From: Prevotella sp. P2-180
GTDB taxonomy: Bacteria; Bacteroidota; Bacteroidia; Bacteroidales; Bacteroidaceae
Direction: 5' to 3'
DNA length: 64,000 nucleotides
Assembly: GCF_002251435.1 (NCBI RefSeq)
Contig: NZ_NPJI01000065.1
Coordinates: forward strand, 1-64,000
Shown here: positions 58,070 through 64,000 of the stretch, piece after piece
How the letters are laid out: each line of letters opens with the position of its first letter
Position numbering within the stretch: the stretch's first letter is position 1
Made by a program: the position numbers and the translations under genes
The notes under the pieces: generated by a model
Database searches by the model: none
What the model saw: only the letters and a program-made list of their open reading frames with translations
What the model was told of the DNA's origin: nothing

Positions 58070-58114
58070 TACGTTTTTATCATCAATTCTGTCACTTAAA
58101 GAAGCAACTTACGG

Positions 58115-58345
58115 ATGAGAAAAACGGACTTGTACCTCTTAGAATATATACAAACAGAGATAAATGTTAAGGATGCATTGTATCAACGTATGGAAGAGGC
58201 TAATCGCCAAAGGAAGACATTGCAGCAACAGCAGTATGTAAGTAAGAGCCTCAAAAGGGCATTCGCAGAGTTGGAAGAAGCACGAACTACAAATATGGAA
58301 CTTCCCGATGCTTCTGATTTGTTTAAACTGATAGATAAACAATGA
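58115..58345 (+). CDS. Small coiled-coil hypothetical protein
   Basis: The protein has 76 residues, Gln/Glu/Arg-rich, predicted all-helical (NRQRKTLQQQQ, RAFAELEEAR). It lies 45 bp after the candidate toxin gene. No family recognised; possibly a third member of the pair's operon. Confidence 0.45.
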   Translation: MRKTDLYLLEYIQTEINVKDALYQRMEEANRQRKTLQQQQYVSKSLKRAFAELEEARTTNMELPDASDLFKLIDKQ

Positions 58346-58919
58346 AGGTCAAATAAGACAATCTTCATCAATCAACGGCATGCCGGCAATCCGCCCCTGC
58401 GGATGAAGGATCGTCCCCTTCTGTCGTACCAACAAGCAAGTAATAATTTACGATAAATTTACGGATAATTAATGGACATTAGCGTTCACCCCAACCCCGT
58501 CCGCTTGCGGACAATCTAAGTCGTCACATGTAGACCCTGTTGTCGTTAATAAATATCTTTATCAGTGATAATCAGCAATCAATCATCATCAATCCGCATG
58601 GGCGCCCACGGCGCATAAACACTCGCACTATGTGCGTTAAACACTCGCAATTCTATTGCGTCAAATAATCGCAACTCTGTTGCGTAGATAATCACGAGCA
58701 ACCCCGCAGGGGCGAGAGCTTGTTTGCGAGTACAGGCCCAGCCGGCCAGGCTTTAAGTCCTTTTCCCGACCCGAAGCCTTTAATCTTTAAAATCTTTAAT
58801 TTTTTAATCTTTAATTTTTTAATCTTTTTTGGTACGAGTACCAAGTCCGTTTCGCGTTTACCGGACTAAAATAATTAAACGCGCTGCTTTTAAAAACTCA
58901 ATATAATAATTTAAACATT
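58346..58919. other. Gene-free region with many GC-rich hairpins
   Basis: No convincing gene in 574 bp. Small perfect dyads are dense: CGGCATGCCG, ATCCGC-ccct-GCGGAT, GTCCGC-tt-GCGGAC (repeated at 62382-62395), GGGCGCCC, then three tandem CGCA...TGCG hairpins at 58623-58684. A TTTAATC/TTTAATT filler (58778-58828) and a pseudoknot-capable leader (58831-58883) precede the next gene. Confidence 0.7.
58844..58883 (+). promoter_or_regulatory. Pseudoknot-capable leader RNA
   Basis: AGTCCG (58844-58849) pairs with CGGACT (58862-58867). The loop between them holds CGCGTTTA (58853-58860), perfectly complementary to TAAACGCG (58876-58883). This is an H-type pseudoknot or two competing hairpins, 36 nt before the next ATG. 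A GGTAC-GA-GTACC hairpin is just upstream. Confidence 0.5.
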
Positions 58920-59519
58920 ATGAAAGTATTTGTTTCCGGCTTCTTCAACAGAGGCCAACAGAACGAGTATGTGGAGTTGGAAGCAGCATCCAAGTGCTCT
59001 CTCGAAGGTATGATGCTCATGCGTTATCACTATGGCAAGAACTACTTGCCAGTCCAAGGCGATACGCGAGTCTATCTTTTCCCTGACATTAACCTTAGGA
59101 AGGGAAATCTGGTTCGTCTTTACACCTTCCACCATCCAGGTAAGAAGAAAGATAAAGACGAAACTCTCGGCAAGACCGTCTATAACCTTTCTTGGGATCT
59201 CGACCGCACGATGTGGGAAGGCACTGACGTGGAGGTACAAGTGATGGACACCGGCGATAGCGTCGGTTTAGCCCCATACGATTCGACCTCCGATTCCGTC
59301 AGGATTACCGACGACCATCAGGTAGGGATGCTCGATCCCGACTCACTCCTTGCAAACATGATGCTCGGAGCCATTGATGGCCGTGTAAACGTCATCGGCA
59401 AAGATGGAGAAGTCGTCCCGGTTGAAGAAACCGATGTCCCACAGAATGTTAAGGACGCCGTCAAGTCAAAAGACCTCGACAAGGCATTCGCCTTATTATT
59501 AGCAGAGAGTGCGAAGTAA
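58920..59519 (+). CDS. Hypothetical protein, possible lamin-tail-like domain
   Basis: The protein has 199 residues without signal peptide. Residues ~1-75 (NEYVELEAASKCSLEGMML...VYLFPDINLRKGNLVRLYT) have the strand order of lamin-tail/LTD domains, but this is tentative. The C-terminal ~60 residues are acidic and helical (VPQNVKDAVKSKDLDKAFALLL). It stands alone between two structured gene-free regions and ends before a strong 13-bp hairpin. No function proposed. Confidence 0.5.
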   Translation: MKVFVSGFFNRGQQNEYVELEAASKCSLEGMMLMRYHYGKNYLPVQGDTRVYLFPDINLRKGNLVRLYTFHHPGKKKDKDETLGKTVYNLSWDLDRTMWEGTDVEVQVMDTGDSVGLAPYDSTSDSVRITDDHQVGMLDPDSLLANMMLGAIDGRVNVIGKDGEVVPVEETDVPQNVKDAVKSKDLDKAFALLLAESAK

Positions 59520-59525
59520 CTCACG

Positions 59526-59554
59526 GTGCTGCCACGCACTGTGCGTGGCAGCAC
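59526..59554 (+). terminator. Strong hairpin after hypothetical gene
   Basis: GTGCTGCCACGCA and TGCGTGGCAGCAC pair perfectly (13 bp, 3-nt loop) but no T run follows. A second hairpin CCCCAGT-aaac-ACTGGGG lies at 59712-59729. The remaining gap to 59940 holds structured repeat copy B and no gene. Confidence 0.6.
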
Positions 59555-59764
59555 TATAAACACCACAACAGAAGTTTATATTCAGAGTTGTAAAGTTACA
59601 TTTTGTCAGTTATTCTCCAGTCCGAGATAAAATATCTCAAGGACAAACAGAATGCCTGACCGTCACATGTTTAAAAATACAATCAAATAGATAATCCTTA
59701 TATCCCTGAAACCCCAGTAAACACTGGGGCTCTGGTGTATTGCAATAGGGATTGGTTGCTTACA

Positions 59765-59834
59765 AATATTGTAGTGGAAGGTTATAAGCCGCAGAACTTT
59801 AGCTTTTTTCACCGCAGTGAAAAAATTGTACAAC
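59765..59834 (+). repeat. Structured repeat element, copy B
   Basis: 70 nt similar to copy A. The hairpin here is TTTTTTCAC-CGCA-GTGAAAAAA: a C-G pair of copy A is T-A here and the stem is longer by matched bases, so both strands of the stem changed together. Confidence 0.75.
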
Positions 59835-59940
59835 ATAAAAAAGCTTAAAAGAAAGCGGTTTCGTAATAATGGTCGTTCACATAAAAGTGTCAGAGTGTAT
59901 ACTTTTACCCAGTCAGTAAACTTAAAAATAAAATAACATA

Positions 59941-60624
59941 ATGAATTGGTTTCGATATTATATTTTACAGCAACGATATACAATCCAGGATCTTAAGAAT
60001 CCAAAAAGTATTTTGAGCGAAAAAGACAGAAGTATGGTAAAAATTCTGATTATTGATAATGAGGATTTTACTAAAGAGAATGGATTGAGAAGATTAGGAT
60101 ACAATATACAAAAGTATGATGATCTTGAGTCATTAGAGGCTGCACAGGCATTTCATATCATTATAAGCGACGTTTCTGGGGTAGGCGTGAAACTTGGGTC
60201 TCCTCAAGAGGGTGCTTTCTTGCTTAATCAACTTCGCAAAAAGTACCCGATGAAGGAATTTGCTGTCTATTCTGGCAAACTCTATAACACTGAGATGACA
60301 GAATTGATTCAAGGAATGAATATCATTCAAAAAGATCAAACTTGTGATGATTGGTCTGAAGATATTGATACTCTAATCAGAAAAGTAACAAATCCAAAGC
60401 AAATATGGCAAAGGATTGCTAAAACTATGATAGAAAATGATGTGCCCACATCTGTATTAGAAAAGATGGAACATGAGTATGTAGAAGTAATATTAGATAA
60501 TAAAGGGGATTTCTCAAAGTTCCCGTCAGATAATTGTAAAAAAAATATTGACAGCAATATAACAGGAATAATCCATTCATTAGTTGCTGGAATCGTCCTT
60601 TTGCCATTTTCTGCAACAGTATGA
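59941..60624 (+). CDS. Receiver-domain protein (response regulator-like)
   Basis: The protein has 227 residues. A receiver domain begins near 33 (VKILIIDNEDF) with the likely phosphoacceptor Asp in IIISDVSG and switch Ser in FAVYSGK. Lys in NIIQKDQ closes the site. No DNA-binding domain follows; the C-terminal ~80 residues are unlike known outputs. The stop overlaps the start of the histidine-kinase gene (ATGA). An internal ATG at 60034 is an alternative start. Confidence 0.7.
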   Translation: MNWFRYYILQQRYTIQDLKNPKSILSEKDRSMVKILIIDNEDFTKENGLRRLGYNIQKYDDLESLEAAQAFHIIISDVSGVGVKLGSPQEGAFLLNQLRKKYPMKEFAVYSGKLYNTEMTELIQGMNIIQKDQTCDDWSEDIDTLIRKVTNPKQIWQRIAKTMIENDVPTSVLEKMEHEYVEVILDNKGDFSKFPSDNCKKNIDSNITGIIHSLVAGIVLLPFSATV

Positions 60625-61730
60625 TACATATACCCTTTCCTCATAGACTTTGTGAAAATCTGTCAGAATCGCATGATGGGACTCTTTTCAGATGTCCAAC
60701 TTTTTGCAAAACATTACGGCCAAAATGTGCAGAATTCTATAATAGCATAAGTGATTCGAATAAGATATTTACATGCCCGTATGGCTTTGCTGTTCAAAAG
60801 TTCCAACTGGAAGAAAATCCTGTTTTCTTTATTGGATTATCAATAGAAGGAGTAAATCCTAAAAAAGATGTTGAGAGGAAATATGCAAAGTTTGATAATG
60901 TAATAAGACTTTCAAAAAAACAGTATCAGTCATTTTGTCAAGAAACTGAGTTTACACATTTACTTATGTCCTCAGAAAATAGCATAAAGCAGGATGCAGA
61001 GATGCGCAACGTAAAGGTGGCAGAACTTCAGATGTTCCTTGAAGATACAATGCATGAGGTTCGGAAAATCAACAATCAGTTAAAAACTTCAATAGAGAAC
61101 TTGCAAGAGTCATTAGAATCTGATGACAGTCATATTTGGAATATAATACAGACAATGTATGGCAACACGAACCTTCTTTCTATCCGCCTTGGTTTCTATG
61201 ACTATATGATGAATCCCCAGCTGATGCTTGGAGCAGGAAAAACAGATGTCCATATCTATAGAAAATTTGAGAAAGTATATAAGTGCTTGTATCCAGATAA
61301 AACAAGTAAAGGTCTAAATGTGATTATGGAAGGTAAATCATACGGCATGTATTCTGCTTCTTCTATGCTGGAGATTGCATTTTTCATAATCATTGAAAAT
61401 GCCATAAAATACTCTCCAATTAATGAGACTGTACACATTATATTTAATGAGGATAAACAAATGAACCAACTAACAGTGTCTATAGAGAATTGGGGACCAT
61501 TTGTGGAAACAATAGAAAAAGACAAATTGTTTGAACGGGGATATCGAGGACTCAGAGTTATAAAGGCACGCAAAACAAAAGGGCAAGGCATAGGAATGTA
61601 TCTGTTGAAACAAATCTGCGTATCTAATGATGTGAAACTGCAAGTATATACAAGAGATATGAAGTTCTTTGATGGAGATAAGTACTGTACTTTTGGTGTG
61701 CGTTTAGTGTTCGATAATTTAATTTTCTGA
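60621..61730 (+). CDS. Histidine kinase-like ATPase with Cys-rich N-terminus
   Basis: The protein has 369 residues, no membrane helices. The N-terminal ~60 residues hold four spaced Cys (RCPTFC, PKCAEF, FTCPYG), a possible metal or Fe-S site. A DHp-like helix has HEVRKINNQL (His near 145), and the GHKL domain shows IIENAIKYSP (N box) and GQGIGMYLLKQI (G box). A cytosolic sensor kinase coupled to the receiver gene. Its signal and output are unknown. Confidence 0.75.
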   Translation: MIHIPFPHRLCENLSESHDGTLFRCPTFCKTLRPKCAEFYNSISDSNKIFTCPYGFAVQKFQLEENPVFFIGLSIEGVNPKKDVERKYAKFDNVIRLSKKQYQSFCQETEFTHLLMSSENSIKQDAEMRNVKVAELQMFLEDTMHEVRKINNQLKTSIENLQESLESDDSHIWNIIQTMYGNTNLLSIRLGFYDYMMNPQLMLGAGKTDVHIYRKFEKVYKCLYPDKTSKGLNVIMEGKSYGMYSASSMLEIAFFIIIENAIKYSPINETVHIIFNEDKQMNQLTVSIENWGPFVETIEKDKLFERGYRGLRVIKARKTKGQGIGMYLLKQICVSNDVKLQVYTRDMKFFDGDKYCTFGVRLVFDNLIF

Positions 61731-61855
61731 AAAAGAACACATAGACAGAGCACTTGCAAAGCAGGTTCACAGGAGTGCAAATATGCTAGACACGCAATGC
61801 TATGCGAACATTTTGTCAATGACAATATTTGGCAAGACTGTAGACAATCGTTTGA

Positions 61856-61863
61856 TAATTTTG
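61856..61863 (+). promoter_or_regulatory. -7 box before rmlC fragment
   Basis: TAATTTTG, 45 nt before the ATG at 61909; TTTG at 61828-61831 is slightly too far upstream (24 nt). Confidence 0.4.
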
Positions 61864-61908
61864 CAAAACTCACAACCCACATATTCACAACCCTATATCC
61901 AATAAGTA

Positions 61909-62019
61909 ATGGAAATAATAAAAACATCAATCCCTGGCGTGCTCATCATTGAGCCGCGAGTTTTCAAAGACTCCCGCGGTTACTTCTTCGAGAGCTTCTC
62001 TCAGAGGGAATTCGATGAA
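61909..62019 (+). pseudogene. rmlC/rfbC 5' fragment
   Basis: The first ~37 codons match dTDP-4-dehydrorhamnose 3,5-epimerase (IPGVLIIEPRVFKDSRGYFF, ESFSQREFDE). After that the frame stays open to 62166 but encodes unrelated residues, and the remaining ~150 residues of the enzyme are absent. A deletion or insertion scar in the sugar locus. Confidence 0.7.
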
Positions 62020-62198
62020 CCGACGAATGAAGCAAGAGCAGAGTCAAACTTGTTTGAACTTTGCCTTGCAAGGAGGAGGAAGACCGAAGGTCAAAAAGTA
62101 ACGCCCATTCTTGGGCATAGTATCCACTCGTACAAGACAACGATCCAATGTCATTATACGGCGTGAAGTGTGAATCAGAAATCAATCATCAGTCATTT

Positions 62199-62330
62199 AT
62201 GATTAACATCATATCACATCATCCCCGCATATTCTCCCTCATCGCCATCCTCTTCCTCTTTGGTGTCTTCATCATGATATATGAGATACGAAGAGCAATT
62301 AAGGTATCAGACGATGACGAGGAATATTAA
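62199..62330 (+). CDS. Small single-helix membrane protein
   Basis: The 43-residue product has one hydrophobic helix (FSLIAILFLFGVFIMIYEI) and an acidic tail (SDDDEEY). It fits a real membrane peptide, but there is no family evidence. It lies between the rmlC fragment and the flippase gene. Confidence 0.4.
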   Translation: MINIISHHPRIFSLIAILFLFGVFIMIYEIRRAIKVSDDDEEY

Positions 62331-62469
62331 TATTTTTGTTAATTGCTGGTCATTTATGGAAATTGCTGTTTACCCACACAAGTCCGCTTGCGGACAAAGA
62401 GATATTCAAGTTATTTCTGTAGTAATCAGCAATTAGTAATCAGCAATCAATAATCTGTCATCAATTATA

Positions 62470-64000
62470 ATGTCTACAGAATCATCATCAAATAATAAAC
62501 GTATAGCGAAGAACACCCTTCTTCTCTATTTCCGCATGTTCTTCATTATGGCTGTGACGTTATTCACGTCGCGTGTCGTGCTGTCTGCATTGGGAGTAGA
62601 GGACTATGGAATATATAATGTTGTTGGAGGTATTGTGGCTATGATGGGTGTGCTTAATGGAGCAATGTCCGTATCAACACAACGATACCTCACCTTTGAA
62701 CTTGGTCGAGGTGATATGGTGAGGTTAAAACAGACATTTAGTCTTTGCCTTACAATTTTCGTTCTCCTGTCCATTGTTTTGGTTGTGCTGGCTGAAACTA
62801 TCGGCCTCTGGTTCTTGAATACACAGCTTGTCATTCCTCAGGAACGTATGGCTGCAGCAAACTGGATATATCAGTTCTCTATTCTTTCATGTATATCATC
62901 CTTGATAACGATGCCTTACAATGCCGCCATAATAGCACACGAACGCATGAATGTCTATGCGTACGTCGGTATCATTGAGGTGATTTTGAAATTGGTGATA
63001 GTATATTTGATATTGATTCTGCCTGCAGACAGACTCATATCATACGGTTTCCTGTTCATGGTCAGCCATTTCATAGTCACAGGCATATATATAGGATATT
63101 GCATGAGGAAGTTTGTAGAAACTCGATACTGTTGGTATTGGGAAAAGCCATTGTTCAAAGAGCTTGTCTCGTATTCAGGTTGGAATCTCTTTGGGTCTTT
63201 GTCGGGCATTGTCAAGGGGCAAGGACTGAATATACTTCTCAACATGTTCTTTAACCCTGCTGTAAATGCTGCACGTGGTATAGCCTTCCAAATCAATGCA
63301 GCCATCACACAGTTCTTCACGAATTTCTATACGGCAGTACGCCCGCAGATTACGAAGTATTATGCACAGGGCAATATGGGGGAAATGCAGAAACTGATTT
63401 TCCGCAGTTCAAAATTGTCATTTTATCTGATAATGCTCATCTCATTGCCCATCATTATTGAGGCTCCGTATATCGTCAATTTGTGGCTTGGTCAACTTCC
63501 TGAATATGTCGTACCTTTCACAAGGTTGATTATCGCTATATCAGCAGTTGATTGTATGGCAACTCCCCTGATGACAGCTGCCCATGCCACTGGAAATATC
63601 AGACTATACCAATCTTCAGTCGGTACAATGACCATCTTGAATGTTCCCATCTCATACATATTTCTTAAACTTGGGTATTCACCGCTCATGGTATTCTATA
63701 TCTCTTTGGCAATTGCAGTAATATGCCTTTTCATGAGACTGTGGATAGTGCGACGATTGATGGAATTTCCTGTTATGGAGTATATCGTCAAGGTATTCGG
63801 CACTTGCTTGATGGTCTGTGCCATATCCCTCATACTTCCTCTTGCAGCGCATCTCATGCTGGAAGAGAGTTTTATCTCTGTGGTTATGGTATGCTTGATT
63901 TCACTTCTTTCAAGTATTGTGGGAATCTATTTCATTGGTATGGATTATAAGGAAAAGCAATTCGTGTGGGAGGTTATTAACAAAAAAATATTGCACAAGA
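62470..64000 (+). CDS. Wzx-type polysaccharide flippase, 3' end outside window
   Basis: 510 residues are visible without a stop. The chain has about twelve hydrophobic segments and the start (KNTLLLYFRMFFIMAVTLFTSRVV, LGVEDYGIYNVVGG) is typical of MATE-fold Wzx flippases in Bacteroidales capsule and O-antigen loci. It would move lipid-linked repeat units across the inner membrane. Downstream sugar genes must lie beyond the window. Confidence 0.85.
   Translation, partial: MSTESSSNNKRIAKNTLLLYFRMFFIMAVTLFTSRVVLSALGVEDYGIYNVVGGIVAMMGVLNGAMSVSTQRYLTFELGRGDMVRLKQTFSLCLTIFVLLSIVLVVLAETIGLWFLNTQLVIPQERMAAANWIYQFSILSCISSLITMPYNAAIIAHERMNVYAYVGIIEVILKLVIVYLILILPADRLISYGFLFMVSHFIVTGIYIGYCMRKFVETRYCWYWEKPLFKELVSYSGWNLFGSLSGIVKGQGLNILLNMFFNPAVNAARGIAFQINAAITQFFTNFYTAVRPQITKYYAQGNMGEMQKLIFRSSKLSFYLIMLISLPIIIEAPYIVNLWLGQLPEYVVPFTRLIIAISAVDCMATPLMTAAHATGNIRLYQSSVGTMTILNVPISYIFLKLGYSPLMVFYISLAIAVICLFMRLWIVRRLMEFPVMEYIVKVFGTCLMVCAISLILPLAAHLMLEESFISVVMVCLISLLSSIVGIYFIGMDYKEKQFVWEVINKKILHK

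Overview
The window looks like chromosome of a Bacteroidales bacterium, most likely Prevotellaceae. The main evidence is the repeated Bacteroidetes-type promoter (TTTG, 19-21 nt, TAnnTTTG) in front of many genes. Supporting evidence: PCMD/PorT-like envelope proteins, a propeller-type hybrid two-component regulator, a fused NfnB/NfnA-type oxidoreductase, a UpxY-type antiterminator and a Bacteroidetes-type tyrosine recombinase. I saw no rRNA, tRNA or CRISPR array.

Layout. 1-2.4 kb: DUF3987 protein (5' cut by the window) and a CHC2/TOPRIM primase joined by a heptanucleotide repeat. 2.4-11 kb: a PCMD lipoprotein/OMP/PCMD secreted-protein operon, then on the minus strand a degenerate hybrid regulator coupled to an exported phospholipase D-like protein. 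11-40.4 kb: mostly core genes (kdsA-kdsD, FAD dehydrogenase, hydrolase, 5'-nucleotidase, clpC, malQ, HAD phosphatase, rnz, lipoprotein, mazG, valS, pgk, serS, Nfn-like fusion, DMT protein, TtcA-like, HAD, recA, secreted protein, dnaK).

40.4-49.0 kb is an AT-rich accessory segment of 8577 bp, bounded by a 90-bp direct repeat of the dnaK 3' end plus its terminator. Even the last codons of dnaK are repeated, with synonymous changes. It carries an AbiL/RloAB-RloC-WYL operon, a GIY-YIG-like/DUF1883-TIR/small basic protein cassette and a broken IS66, so it reads as a defence island integrated at the dnaK 3' end. It has no integrase of its own. 49.0-53.7 kb holds further accessory minus-strand genes: a DinD-RhuM fusion, an AlbA/Schlafen-type ATP-binding regulator behind a broken XRE gene, and a Fic protein with paired operator-like palindromes.

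53.8-64 kb is the start of a surface polysaccharide locus. A tyrosine recombinase is followed by a 168-bp segment between perfect 22-bp inverted repeats. That segment holds a near-consensus promoter pointing away from the UpxY-like gene, so it looks like an invertible promoter captured OFF. Downstream are unknown genes, a Panacea-type toxin-antitoxin pair, a receiver/histidine kinase pair, an rmlC fragment and a Wzx-type flippase cut by the window end. This region also holds a duplicated structured element with compensatory base changes, a pseudoknot-like leader and dense small hairpins. Heptanucleotide 'filler' repeats occur across the whole window, once inside a gene.
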